Shown here: positions 20,622-31,315 of the stretch, piece by piece
Position numbering within the stretch: the first letter of the stretch is position 1
Layout of the letters: each line of letters opens with the position of its first letter
Source of the DNA: Hexactinellida sp. DTS-2022
Lineage: Eukaryota > Porifera > Hexactinellida
Direction of reading: 5' to 3'
NCBI GenBank assembly: GCA_028753945.1
Contig: JAPNXP010000001.1
Span: 12,514,501 to 12,578,500, forward strand
DNA length: 64,000 nt
Translations under genes and position numbers: made by a program
Notes under the pieces: model-generated
Database searches by the model: none
What the model was told of the DNA's origin: nothing
The model's input: only the letters and a program-made list of their open reading frames with translations

Positions 20622-23600
20622 TTAATCCAACGTTACCTCAATACCAAACTCATCAGCTGTTTCCTGGAGAAATGAGATAAGATCTCTGTCAGGTTCAGAT
20701 AGTTCATTGAGTTTCAGTGTCTCCAGCTGTGAGACAGTTGGTATTAGGTTAGTTAGAGGCTCACAGGATAGAGAAGTCAGCTTACAGTGTCTTAGCTCTA
20801 TACGCCTAATAGCAGGATGGTATATCAGGCCTTCACAGAGAGATAATAATCCTGTTTCATAGAGGGAGACTTCAACAAATTTCAATTCAACTAATAACTT
20901 CATTTGTTTAACAGCGCTACTCCAGTGAGTGACGTCATTAATTGGTAGAGTAATGAAGCATAGCTTTAGCTGAACTAAATTAGTGCAAAGTTCCAAACAA
21001 TTGAGAAGTAAACTCCAATTATTCAATCCAATTCTGTGCAAATACCACAAATCCATTCCTCTTAACGAGTGTCTGTTCCCATAAATAATCTGTAACAAAT
21101 ATTCACAGAGAGTTGTGTCTCTAGTTGTACTATGTTGTATCTGTAGATAAGTTAGATTTGACAGATGAGTAATTGCGGGTAGTAGTGAGTAGTTATGGAA
21201 TGCAATCTCTTGTAGCCTAGAGAACTGAGGTAGCACAGCTGTTAGGCTAGGAATGAGTTTAGAAGGAATGTCATTGAGGTCTAATACTCTTAATTGTGTC
21301 GCCAGATACAGAGCTGGTACAATAGTGTCGTATTCAGTTCCAAATTCATTAACATGTAAGCATTGAATAGCAGAGAATAGATTGGTTAATTCCTGAAGTG
21401 CTTTACATGAATATTCATTCGCAGTTAGTCTCAAGCTGTCTATAATCTGATTGGTTGGTGTAGGAAAGAGATTAACATCTGTCTCAGCACTGAATTTACA
21501 GCGGAATAGGTCAATACTAATTTTAGTGTCAGACTTAATTCCTGTCTCTCTAATTGTTTCTGTATATGATCGGACTGTAGTGGAATCTTGTTTGTAGAAG
21601 TACAAAGCTAATAAATTAACTGAACAAATTCCTATTTTCTCTATCAAATATTTGAACTGAGTTGGATTGATGCGACTAGTGTTGATATAAATTAGTTGAA
21701 TTCGACTAACAAGTTGGAGAGACTGACAGAAACAAAACCATTCATTAGGAGAGACTGCTTGTTTTACATAGAGGTATATGTGAGTAGGGAAATATTGTTT
21801 GAAGTTATTAAACCAGGTAGCTAATGAATTAGAATTTGTTTCATATACAATGGCGATTAATTCGAAAAATATCTTAGTGAATTCTTCCCACACACTCATG
21901 CCATATATATCTTCATATTTCAGTTGATAAGTAATAGGCATTCCAATCATAGGGATTGGTTGCGGGGTTAAGTGTCTGTACATAATGACAAGCAAAACAG
22001 CTGCTTTTTCTGTCACGAGCCCGCACAGGAATCTGGTCACCATTTTGAAAAGCGAGAAGTTATCAACTGAGTGGGATATGTACCTGATGCTGAAGCACTG
22101 CTTTGTCCAGGAAGTGTTGCTAACCCAGTGAGCAGATACGAACTCCTGCATGGTCAGATGCACAAATGTCCACACCTTAGTTATCAATCCGACAGAGTTA
22201 GATCTGTAGTGCTCATGAGCTAGACCTAAGCACTGACTGGGGTATACCTCTTGTCCGATTGTTAGAGGCACGTTTTCCTCCGATGTTAGTTCTCTGTTCG
22301 CTACCCCGAGCATTGCGATGAATCCTACTTTACTTAGGCATTCAAGTATGTCGGCATGGAGATCGGATATGCGTTCCACTCGTGTGAATTCTGGTAGTCC
22401 CGTTCGGGCCAGTTCTCTCCTTATCAGGTAAAGCGTTAATTCGTAGTAGAGGTTTGTCAGAGTATTAATGAGAGTGGAATCTTCTCCTTTCAGCAGAGCT
22501 GCGAAAAGGGACGCATTTACTGGGATTAACGAGAGTTGATCCATTTCGTCATGTCGCTTTAGCAAACACTTGCATTCCTCCAGTTTCTTTTCGTTGCGTA
22601 TTTGTTTCTCGAAGTATAGGTCTCTGTTGGCTGGCGAGAAGCCAAGCACCTGGTAATACCTGTTCACTTTCAATTCGTGTGCAGAGGAGATGTCAGTCCA
22701 TGCCCCGGGGCGACTCGTTAGAATTATGGTTGCTTTTATCATGGCTTGACGGGTCAGCAGCAAACATAGAAATGTTTTCTCGAACGGCACTTTCCTGGTG
22801 AACTCATCTAGTCCGTCAATAATGATCAGGACTCCGTCTCCACTCGATTCATTCAAGTGCTTCGCCAAATCGTTTGTCCAACTGGGTCCAACCGGCAATC
22901 CCAGACATATCCATTTTTGTATAAATACCGAGTCGACTTTCTTATCCTCCTGAATTCTTGCTACCTCCATGGAATGCCATTCTTCATTGCGGCAGGGAAT
23001 TGAGATTGAGTATTGAATCCCAGTTAGTTCGTTGCTACTAAATCTGAGGGCTGTTCGCTTGGCCAGGAATGTTTTTCCACTGCCGGGGTTGCCTATGATG
23101 CACCAAATTTCCGGCTTTTTAGATTCATATGTTGTCAATTCTTTTGTGAAGTCAACTGGCTTTATTTCAACTTCTTTATTTGCTATCTTTCTGAGATATG
23201 CAATCTCGTTGTAGGTTGTTTCATCTTGGAAATTAATGGGTCGAGGTTTCTCTTTTAGGATTGTTAAGTCGATGAACACCTCTGCTAGATTAACCGATAC
23301 GACATCTCCTAACATTTGTTGAACTGTGCTGTGTTGGATTTGTAAGAAATCTTTTAAATTCGCATCCCACTTTTTCATTTCTATTGCTTGTTTGCCAATT
23401 TCCTTTTTTAATTTACCTTCAAATTCCTCTTCTTCCATGGCACAGAATGCATTCTGATATTGTTGGAGTTTTGCTACTATATCTAGTCTTTGGATTTCCA
23501 CCATTAATCGTGTCAATGCTTTGAGATCTTTTCCAATTAATCCTTTTTCCGATAGTTTGTTGAGAGTTATTTCGAAATTTGCATTATCTTCAGCTTCGTT

Positions 23601-24050
23601 TGTAATTACCATGTAAATAAGCTCCCAGTTTGCTTTAGATATTTCGCTTTTCAATAGTTCGATTAGTGTTCTGACAGTCAGTTCTTCTTGTTGTTGAAAC
23701 CCAGCCTCTTCTGGGGAAGTTACACACAGCCACTTTATCTTGCATGCCACTTCCACTAAGTCGGATCTAATGTGCTTCAGTGACTGGTAGAATAGGAATG
23801 CGTTATGGCCGGTCCATTTCTTTAATGCGATTAGGAAATTAGTTCCTTGCTTTATATCTTGGTATAATCCATCTGGGATTCTTAGCTCGCTCATTATTCG
23901 TAGGATCTCTTCAAGTTTCAGTTCTGTCAATAAAACCTTCGAAGCACCCAATTCAGCGAATACTGTTTCTGCCATTGGCACTCCTACATTAGAAAAATAA
24001 CTCATTAATACAGGTGGGTAAACATTATTGATTGGGGTATAACATTGCAT
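20622..24050 (-). CDS. NLR: death-fold N-terminus, NACHT ATPase, leucine-rich repeats
   Basis: A 1142-aa single-exon gene. NACHT proteins are signal-transducing ATPases, and animal NLRs are cytosolic innate immune sensors. Walker A GNPGSGKT is at 320-327, Walker B VLIIIDGLDEF at 407-417 and the sensor motif LTSRPG at 444-449. This pattern (hhhhDGLDE) is NACHT rather than plant NB-ARC. Residues ~30-110 form a helical domain that I cannot name. Residues ~120-205 fit a death-effector-like fold (..LSEKGLIGKDL..LMVEIQRLDIV). The C-terminal ~350 residues show LxxLxLxx-type leucine-rich repeats (LTYLQIQ, LRVLDLND, LVQLKL, LETLKLNEL). No signal peptide or membrane helix. The ATG at 24050 gives the longest form; Met26 (MAETVF) is a plausible alternative start. 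Sponge genomes are known for expanded NLR families, which fits the context. Confidence 0.9.
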   Translation of the reverse strand: MQCYTPINNVYPPVLMSYFSNVGVPMAETVFAELGASKVLLTELKLEEILRIMSELRIPDGLYQDIKQGTNFLIALKKWTGHNAFLFYQSLKHIRSDLVEVACKIKWLCVTSPEEAGFQQQEELTVRTLIELLKSEISKANWELIYMVITNEAEDNANFEITLNKLSEKGLIGKDLKALTRLMVEIQRLDIVAKLQQYQNAFCAMEEEEFEGKLKKEIGKQAIEMKKWDANLKDFLQIQHSTVQQMLGDVVSVNLAEVFIDLTILKEKPRPINFQDETTYNEIAYLRKIANKEVEIKPVDFTKELTTYESKKPEIWCIIGNPGSGKTFLAKRTALRFSSNELTGIQYSISIPCRNEEWHSMEVARIQEDKKVDSVFIQKWICLGLPVGPSWTNDLAKHLNESSGDGVLIIIDGLDEFTRKVPFEKTFLCLLLTRQAMIKATIILTSRPGAWTDISSAHELKVNRYYQVLGFSPANRDLYFEKQIRNEKKLEECKCLLKRHDEMDQLSLIPVNASLFAALLKGEDSTLINTLTNLYYELTLYLIRRELARTGLPEFTRVERISDLHADILECLSKVGFIAMLGVANRELTSEENVPLTIGQEVYPSQCLGLAHEHYRSNSVGLITKVWTFVHLTMQEFVSAHWVSNTSWTKQCFSIRYISHSVDNFSLFKMVTRFLCGLVTEKAAVLLVIMYRHLTPQPIPMIGMPITYQLKYEDIYGMSVWEEFTKIFFELIAIVYETNSNSLATWFNNFKQYFPTHIYLYVKQAVSPNEWFCFCQSLQLVSRIQLIYINTSRINPTQFKYLIEKIGICSVNLLALYFYKQDSTTVRSYTETIRETGIKSDTKISIDLFRCKFSAETDVNLFPTPTNQIIDSLRLTANEYSCKALQELTNLFSAIQCLHVNEFGTEYDTIVPALYLATQLRVLDLNDIPSKLIPSLTAVLPQFSRLQEIAFHNYSLLPAITHLSNLTYLQIQHSTTRDTTLCEYLLQIIYGNRHSLRGMDLWYLHRIGLNNWSLLLNCLELCTNLVQLKLCFITLPINDVTHWSSAVKQMKLLVELKFVEVSLYETGLLSLCEGLIYHPAIRRIELRHCKLTSLSCEPLTNLIPTVSQLETLKLNELSEPDRDLISFLQETADEFGIEVTLD

Positions 24051-24335
24051 TAACTAACATAAACTAATTATGTTATTTCCTATACTTTACTTTTCGGGTT
24101 AGTTAATTGCTAAGTATATTTAATTAATCCTCTTGAATTTTTTAAATAATATTAGAATAAAAGAATAAATTTAGTATTATCTTCAATCTTAATAATGTAA
24201 GAATATATTAACTATTCTTTGGGAACATGAATTAGAAAAGGAAAATTAGAAAACGAAAAAAAATTCAATTTAGTCCCCTGTGGATAGCTTAACCTTTGCG
24301 TCTCGGACTAACTGGTACCACTCCTGCATATAAAT

Positions 24336-24440
24336 ACAGTAGAGCTCCGCTTAATAGAGCCACTAGTTAATTGGGTTTCCACTTATATAAACTACCCTAA
24401 GTCTAAAGTAACCTATTTAAACGGAGTCCATGTAAGGTGT
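24336..24440. repeat. Fragment of a TA-flanked MITE end
   Basis: TACAGTAGAGCTCCGCTTAATAGAGCC is a pogo-like left end. The matching right end was not found. The adjacent block (about 24475-24530) has the reversed GC-rich GAGCCC-type variant (GCCCGCGCTACGCGC, AGGCCTGCGGGCCTCGC). Confidence 0.5.
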
Positions 24441-24657
24441 TCTCTATTTGTAGTTTTGTACAATTAAACGATGCTCGCCCGCGCTACGCGCATTACTACA
24501 AATTACATTCAGGCCTGCGGGCCTCGCTTGTTTTCTAAGCTTATTTATTTTCAAATTATATGGCATTTGCAGGGGCGGAGGAAGCAGTTATAAAGCGGTC
24601 AGGCCATTGTTTGACCAGCATTACTAGTGACGTAGGAATGGTCTAACTATTGGCCTG

Positions 24658-24926
24658 CAGGGTTGCCAGCTACGTATTTGTAAGCACAAAGCGTGATGTT
24701 TTGTACTTTTTTGAAAAGAATCGTGAGATTTTGACTAAAAAGCGTGGAAAACAATTTTTCACCTCAAAAAGTAGTATATTGAGGGTTTTTTAGCGTCCAC
24801 CTTTATGCTACTTTCTCAGGCGCGAGAAAGTCCTTTCTTACGTGAGGTTTTGAATGTATGCGTGAGATCGTGAGATTTAATAAAAGCGTGAGATTCACGC
24901 ATAAAGCGTGATAGTTGGCAATCCTG
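24658..24926. mobile_element. hAT-like MITE without clear duplication
   Basis: The ends CAGGGTTGCCAGCTA (24658-24672) and TAGTTGGCAATCCTG (24912-24926) are inverted with two mismatches. The interior repeats the words GCGTGA and CGTGAGAT in both orientations. It lies inside another repeat (TGCAGGGGCGGAGGAAGC.., also at 26459). Target duplication is not recognisable. Confidence 0.55.
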
Positions 24927-24942
24927 CAGAGACGGAACCGGT

Positions 24943-25025
24943 CGGGTCGGGTCGGGTCGGGTCGGGTCGGGTACCGGTCGGAACCTTGACCCGCCGGTCG
25001 AACCCTGACCGGCCGGTCGAGATCT
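24943..25025. repeat. GGTCG short tandem repeat and ACCGGTC palindromes
   Basis: About six GGTCG units (24945-24973) are followed by inverted copies of CCGGTCGAA and TGACC. A related CCGGTGACCCGG cluster is at 44500-44570. A further AT-rich stretch (25255-25400) repeats GTTAACGG in both orientations. Confidence 0.7.
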
Positions 25026-25404
25026 CTATATTATCTATTCGATATCATAATATCATAATTTGTTTTCATTGAATCTGGCTCCAATAGCCCTTGAGAGCTT
25101 AGTAGTCTTAGTTAAGGAGGCTTCCTTAAATGGTCAATGGCCATAATATTTATTCCTAAATTATATGACATGACACTACTTGTGTGTGGGATAAAATACC
25201 TGTTGTTCAAAAACATTTGTTCGGTTATTGTAATAGAAACTATCAAGAATTCATAATTGCGTTAACGGACTATTAACCGACTTGTGAATGTAACGGAAGT
25301 TAATTAAGTCCGTTAACGATTTCAAAGTTAACTTAAAAGTTAATCGTTAACGAAAAATTTAACTTCCGTTAATTAACGATTAACGGATTAACGGATTAGT
25401 GCCC

Positions 25405-26090
25405 AGCTTTGCCCCTGGACCTGTGGTCCTAGGGTCAGATGTCCCCCCGGACCTATGGCCCCAGGGGTTTATCTCGGTGCCTGGCCGGCACTTTTAAGTG
25501 CCGGCCAGGCATCAGTTGTGGTCAAAAAGTTCTTGATTTTCAAATAGATTTAGGTGCCGTGTTGGCACTTAATTAGATGCCGGGTGTATTGCCAGATTTT
25601 CTGGTCCAGAAATGCTTGGATAAACAACTGTTGAGTACCGTAACAGTTTTACCTCCTTCAAATAATGCCGTATCATTGAATTATATTGATTAAGTATTAT
25701 GTCTAATGCATCTAGGGTGCCGCAAAATTTCAACTTCCATAATAAAGTGCCAGCCACGAAAATCCTAGATAAACCCCTGTATGGCCCTAGGGTCAGATGT
25801 CCCCCCGGTTTGTGGCCCTAGTGTCAGTGTCCCCCGGTTTGGGGCCCTAGTGTCAGATGTCCCATGGACCTGTGGCATTAGGTCAGATGTTCTCCTGGAA
25901 CTATGGCCCTAGGGTTAGCTGTCTTCCCTCAGAAACCTCACACTAGGGTCCCAGAACAATAAATTACACAATGCACATCACTATAGTTTAATATTCTTCA
26001 TTTAAAGTAGTCTGATTTGGGGACATCTAACCCTGAGGAGGGCAGCTGACCTTAGTGCAATTGGTCCGGGGGAACATTATTTGGGGGACC
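25405..26090 (+). repeat. Minisatellite (~37-bp CCTAGGGTCAGATGTCCCCC unit), interrupted
   Basis: About six degenerate copies of a unit with GGACCTGTGGCCCTAGGG and TCAGATGTCCCCC run from 25405 to 25460 and from 25780 to 25925. They are separated by the inserted hAT element at 25462-25779. GGTCC-type foldback sequence follows to about 26090. Confidence 0.65.
25462..25779. mobile_element. hAT-type MITE inserted in the minisatellite
   Basis: The ends CAGGGGTTTATCT and AGATAAACCCCTG are perfect inverted copies. The 8-bp duplication TATGGCCC is perfect (25454-25461, 25780-25787). The interior holds the palindrome TGCCTGGCCGGCACTTTTAA and its mirror. A diverged reverse-orientation copy is at about 36320-36597. 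318 bp, non-coding. Confidence 0.88.
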
Positions 26091-26524
26091 GCTGGCACTA
26101 TAACACTTGGCCCATTAAACTGAATGTATTCCATTTCCTTATGTATACCCTTCTCAAGTGGGTGCAAGTTTAATAAATGTCCTACAAACTAAGTTCTACT
26201 GTTCTAAAAATCGAATACAATTAATTGAATGTTCATTAGATGTTATCCGTATTAAAGTCTGCTATTTTAGTGAGAAAATTCCCAATACACGTATATGTGA
26301 TATTCAAATATGTTGGATATAATTCCACAAATAATTAATAATTCTGAGATAATTATAATTAGTATACTAAGGAACAAGGCACTGTGAGTATTCTCATTGA
26401 ATAATTAAAGGCGAATAAACATATATTCATATCGCCTACGAATCCAATATCAGTAAGCAGGGGTGGCGGAAGCGGTCAGGCCGGTCAAACCATAGCCTGA
26501 CCACTTTTATAACTGCTTATATAT

Positions 26525-26671
26525 AGTGCACGAAGTCGGATATAACGAAATACTCGCTTATAATTTTTCCCCCAGATCATTAAACGCATTAAATATTATC
26601 TGGTTATAACGAATATCCGGATATAACGAAGGAATTTCCAGGTCCCAACGACTTCGTTATAACGAGAGTTC
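26525..26671. mobile_element. pogo-like MITE, 3' tip split off by the Ginger-like element
   Basis: It matches the reverse complement of 45969-46152 nearly throughout (AGTCGGATATAACGAAAT.., ..CGTTATAACGAGAGTT). The last bases of the family consensus (..GTTTACTGTA) are missing here and reappear as GTTCTCTGTA at 32539-32548, on the far side of the Ginger-like element. The host MITE thus marks the insertion point exactly. Confidence 0.75.
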
Positions 26672-26793
26672 TGTTTCGACGTATTTTGAGTACCGTCGTA
26701 TTTTGAGTACCTTTCATTATCCAAACCATGGATAACCAATTTATCGACGTATTTTGAGTCTCGTATTTTGAGTACTGTCGTGTTTTGAGTATG
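26672..26793 (+). repeat. Left terminal inverted repeat of the Ginger-like element
   Basis: It pairs with about 32407-32538. Internal direct repeats CGTATTTTGAGTA start near 26680, 26697, 26750, 26762 and 26778 (the last reads CGTGTTTTGAGTA). Such clustered subterminal repeats are typical binding sites for the element's own transposase; that role is inferred. Confidence 0.85.
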
Positions 26794-26951
26794 TACAATT
26801 AACTTCAGTGTTTTATTGCAAAGTAAATACTCCATAACAATGACATCATTTATTAATTCGAATGCGTATTTAAACAACTTTTTCAAGTGTTTACTAACTA
26901 ACTGACTTTGTATTTGCTTTAGGAAATTACCTGTCATACCAATTTGAAATA

Positions 26952-29382
26952 ATGGATACAGTCGAACTCGAACAAATCCGTGAATATCTGAAGAAGAAAA
27001 CCATCCCTTCAGAGTTGAAGAAGCAAAGGAGGAATAACTTCATTCGTAAGTGCAGTGTGTATAGAGTTGAAGAAGGAGACAAACTATTCAAGGTTAGCTG
27101 TTCTTTACGTTGTAAAGTTGTTTATGGTTGCAACCGTTCCGCGTAATGCGTAAAATCCTCTCTTTTGTCACGCTTTTTGCACAAGCCTTAGTTATCACAC
27201 TTTACTAGTCACTCCCTAACTTGTTGGCGTAATGTTACATTTTAACGAACCCTTCCAAACATTTATGCATGTTTGTGTTCCCTTATTAATTAATTAATAA
27301 ATGAATTACGAGTTAATTAATAAAAAAATACGTGTAAGTATTTTTGATCTGAACACAAGAATTGGGTTTGAAATTCTGACAATCTGAAAAATTAGTTATC
27401 TCATATTAATTTTTCAGTGTGTTCGCGATTCTAACGGAAGAGAAACATTCCTCCAAGTACCAACTCAATCTGAAGTTTTGGATATTATTCAGTACCACCA
27501 TGATGTAACCCATGCTGGAATGCGAACCACGATTCATGCTATTCGCTCTAATTACACTTGGATGGGATTATACAAAGACGTTGAAAATTATGTAAGCAAA
27601 TGTGATCAATTATTTAAAACTATTGCCAGTATTTTTAGTCAAGTTTATTCCTAGATCAAAACCTGTCATCAGTGTCAAATAACTGCTTCACTCCCACCCC
27701 AACCTCAACGAGAACTTCAACCCATTTCACCACCTGAAGAACCTAGGAAACATTGTGGAATCGACCTTGTATGTGACATGCCGGCAAACTCCTTTGGATT
27801 CCACCACATACTAGTTATTGTATGCTATCTAACTAAGTTCGTGGTTGCTCGTGCTCTAATGACCAAGACAACCAAAGAGGTATGAGCAAACTGCAGGAGA
27901 TCTATCTTACCTATGGTGTTCCTCACGTCATTCAACACGACCAGGGCCCAGAATTTACCAGCAAGGTGATATTCAATTTGTTAATTTGAGTAATTGAATC
28001 TTATGGAGTTGGTTGTATCCTATCACTTTAATTAATTGATAATAGGACAATCAGATATACGTATTTGCATACAATAATCAAGTTCAATAGATTAAATTAA
28101 GAATTAAGATATCTTATATGTAAATTGCCTTTGTTATTTTTCTATGATATATCACGAAATACCTTGGCTTATAATGTCTATCATTTGAAAGGAATTCCAA
28201 AGCTACCACCAAAAATTGAACGTAGACAATCTTAAGACCACCGCCTACCACCCTCAAAGTAATGGACTAGTAGAAGCGCACAACAAAATCCTCAAAACGT
28301 AAGTGAAATTCAGTTTTCACTAGTGAATTCCAATTTATTACTACGTATTTATTTCATAAGCAAAATCAATAAAATGAAATTCGAAAAGGATGGCCAGACA
28401 AGCTTCAATCTGCTGTATTTGCTATCAACACTCAGTTCAAGAGAGCAACAGGCTCCACAGCATTTCGACTCATGTTTGGAAGAGAGTGCGATCCATTCCC
28501 CCTTCTGAACTTGATATCTGGAGCTCATGAGGATACTCAAGATCAACAAAATCATTTTTTTGATGATGAAGAACCGGTAGGTACTAATTTATGTTCTATT
28601 ATTACACATTTTAAAATTAATATTTTAACGTCAATTCCAGACTGGATCCATAGAAGTTTAATTGCAGTTATTATTTACGTTTCTAGACGAACGATTTACC
28701 AATGAAAACACTATGTCCTTTTCAATTACCTGACTTTGAAGATGAATGGATAGATCAGATTGAAGATAATCGTTCTAGTGAAAGAATGTCAGCGCGGAAC
28801 AATATCATGAAAGAGCAAAAAATCCAAAAGAATATTTTCGATCGCAAAGTCAAGCGTAATAGGTAGTGATATTTGTTTGTGATTTGCTTACTTAAATTGG
28901 AACTAAACCCGGATGTTATTGAAATACACTTTCTACTATTAAATAATAACATTAATTATTCTGTTATTACGTAATTGATTATATTACATTATGAAATAGA
29001 TCTGAGTTTGAGGAAGGTGATTTGATTCTTGTTCAGAACATCAAGAAATCAAAGAAACTACCTGGGACGAAAAACGAACAAAAGTTTCTTGGTCCATATA
29101 CGGTTTCCGAAGTAACTCCTAGCCATCTAGTTTCACAGAAAAATCCTGCTAGTGACAAAACGACAAAGATTCCAATTCACTTGTCACGAAAGTATCGGCA
29201 GAAAGATATCAAAGTAAGTTAAAGTTGTTGATTACTTATTCAGTAAACTATTATTAGCAGGATCTAATACGTCCTCTTGTATACTTATGTATGAATATAT
29301 ATAACTTCGATAGGTTAAACCGCCAGCTTATGGACATAGGAGATCACAGCGAGAAAACCTAAATATGTCAACATACAATCTG
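26952..29382 (+). pseudogene. Ginger-like integrase gene, eight exons, two 1-nt lesions
   Basis: Exons by GT..AG sites and frame: 26952-27092, 27418-27591, 27655-27965, 28192-28298, 28361-28576, 28687-28862, 29000-29213, 29314-29382. The start ATG at 26952 leads into a charged helical N-terminus. Exons 2-3 encode an HHCC zinc finger (H-x3-H in HDVTH, CHQC). The catalytic residues are Asp at 27763-27765 (GIDLV), Asp at 27939-27941 (HDQGPEF) and Glu at 28273-28275 (GLVEAH). With exon 3 joined to exon 4, exactly 35 residues lie between the second Asp and the Glu, the retroviral DD35E spacing. Exon 7 has the GPY module (FLGPYTV), which in Ty3/gypsy and Ginger integrases follows the core. Frame breaks: one base missing near 27880 (TTKEV/MSKLQ) and one near 28388. 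All catalytic residues survive, so decay is recent. Splice models are read by eye. Confidence 0.75.
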
Positions 29383-29922
29383 GTGAGTAGAATAATCTTG
29401 ATCAGCAATTAATATAATGCAAACTAATATTCCTGAGATATTCCCGAATAAGTTACTATAATTGATGTATATTATTATTTCTTAATATATGTCTCATTTC
29501 TGTCTGCCTCTTTCTGTGTGTGTCACACTTTGTTTCGCATTATAAAACTCGGGTACCAATCTGAAATAATGATAGTAATTAATCGAACAAAAATTACACT
29601 CCACTGGGGTAATCGAGCATGCTCATTTTGAATATAAAATTTCCAGCAACATATGTGATTATTTGATGCAAGTAATCAATTTACTCGACTAAATACGAAT
29701 TGAAACCGAGACGGGGTCTCAAGCATTTCGTTATAACGGGAGAATTTAGTTCCTTAAAACATATAGACACCAGGAGAGCGTCTCATGCGAATGCAAACCA
29801 TTTGCAATTCGAAAACCGTTTAAATTTTGGGTAGAACTTAACCTAATTGTTTGTCATTTGATAACTTAGGAGAAGTAATCGATGAGCTTTGTTTGGGCGC
29901 AACTGAAGAAACATTCGGAGAT

Positions 29923-31032
29923 ATGGATGAACAGAGTATAATGACACCAGAAATACTATCAGAAAAACTCAATTCGCTCAAATCAGAGGTCATTTCAGCT
30001 CTACAAACATGCACGTACATTTCACCACTTCATAGAAAACTCGCAACAAAAGCTTTAACATTAAGGTCATTGGATATTCTTTTTGAATACAGTTCAAGAC
30101 CCGAAATAAGCTCCGAGTTCAAGCAGCAAATAGGACATAGCGTTGCCTTATGGTATGACGAATATGCCGAAGCTGAATTTGGTGCCAACATAGCACGGGA
30201 TAAATGGGAACGAGATTACCCCTTCGCTGTCCTTCTACCAGTGGTGATGTTGATGATTTTCCCCGAAGAAGTGATTCAAATCACGCTAGAATCACCTCCT
30301 AAGACAAACTCTGAAAATAGAGTGTTAACGCGAGATGACTTTCATTTACCAACATGGCAAGGGGAATATAATAACATTGCACAAACTAACACCTGCCCCC
30401 TCGACAATATCATCGCCATATTAAGTCTGTTTAAGGAGAAGATAATTGAATCTTGCGGAATACTCGGGTCTACACCATCTGATGCGAAATTCCATGAACT
30501 TATGACCCTTGTCAATGAGTTTAATTTCGATAAGCTCAGAGACTTCATTGCTAAAGCGATTGGAATGCAGACTACATACTCTGACCTGATGGAACAAAAC
30601 GACTTTTACGGCTCTGAGGGTACAACCATTAAATACCTACAAAATATTAACCTCTGCAACGATAGATACACATCCACCTTCTACTGCCATCAATCTCATA
30701 GCACATTCACCTGGACCTGTATGCTTGGAATAATCGGTTCTGTTATCACTAACATCGAGCATTCAATATGTGCCAAACTACTCCCATCAAAATGCAATAA
30801 ATGTGGTTGTAGTCAGACCGATAAGTTTGAAATAAGCTCCAGCCAATTTGATTCTATCCCTCCACTTCTCACCATTGAAATTTGGCACCTTCCTAAGTCT
30901 AGTCTACTACTACCTGACATCAATACACACTTTACCATCAATCACAAAAACAAACTATTGCGGTACGAGTTAGCCGGCCTCTCGATCCATCTCTCAAATC
31001 ACTTTTACTCACTAATTCGCCTCGACAACTAA
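29923..31032 (+). CDS. USP-type (C19-like) cysteine protease of the Ginger-like element
   Basis: An open frame to the TAA at 31030-31032, with the first in-frame ATG at 29923 (369 aa). The frame stays open upstream to about 29851, where an acceptor (TTAG|GA, 29869/29870) could join it to the integrase gene, though the phase of the exon ending at 29382 does not fit. Numbered from 29851, the Cys box is TNTCPLDNIIA (Cys182). A zinc pair CNKCGC (315-320) is followed by PPLLTIEIWHL. The His box is GLSIHLSNHFYSLIR (His384). Cys box, CxxC ribbon, the PPLLxIEI strand and a late HF/HY box in this order are the layout of ubiquitin-specific-protease-fold enzymes. Some Ginger proteins are, as I recall, linked to OTU-type proteases, so a USP-like partner would be a variant. 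The coding sequence is intact. It may process the transposase or remove ubiquitin-like tags; unknown. Confidence 0.7.
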   Translation: MDEQSIMTPEILSEKLNSLKSEVISALQTCTYISPLHRKLATKALTLRSLDILFEYSSRPEISSEFKQQIGHSVALWYDEYAEAEFGANIARDKWERDYPFAVLLPVVMLMIFPEEVIQITLESPPKTNSENRVLTRDDFHLPTWQGEYNNIAQTNTCPLDNIIAILSLFKEKIIESCGILGSTPSDAKFHELMTLVNEFNFDKLRDFIAKAIGMQTTYSDLMEQNDFYGSEGTTIKYLQNINLCNDRYTSTFYCHQSHSTFTWTCMLGIIGSVITNIEHSICAKLLPSKCNKCGCSQTDKFEISSSQFDSIPPLLTIEIWHLPKSSLLLPDINTHFTINHKNKLLRYELAGLSIHLSNHFYSLIRLDN

Positions 31033-31315
31033 TTCTATAAATTTGACAGCATACGCGAATCACCACTCGAATTATACCCCAATTCTTCATTCATCGGAAC
31101 AGTCAATACAGTATACTACACACTGCACTCGTCTGAATAACTCCTCCTATTTTCGAAAGCGCTTAAAGACAAGGTACATCGAACCCTGTGGGAACCTCTG
31201 CTAGAGGCTATCCAGGCAACGCAATCCCTATCATGGCGAGCCCAGATAATGGAAACGCGACCTGCAACGGCATGTCCCCAGTGGCGAAAACGCGACAGAA
31301 CACTACACCAACACT

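Noticed and set aside
27880-27896. A 17-nt intron in the integrase gene (GTATG..CAG)
   Set aside because: It would restore frame, but it is too short for an animal intron and would remove residues expected between the second strand and the helix of the core. A 1-nt deletion fits better.
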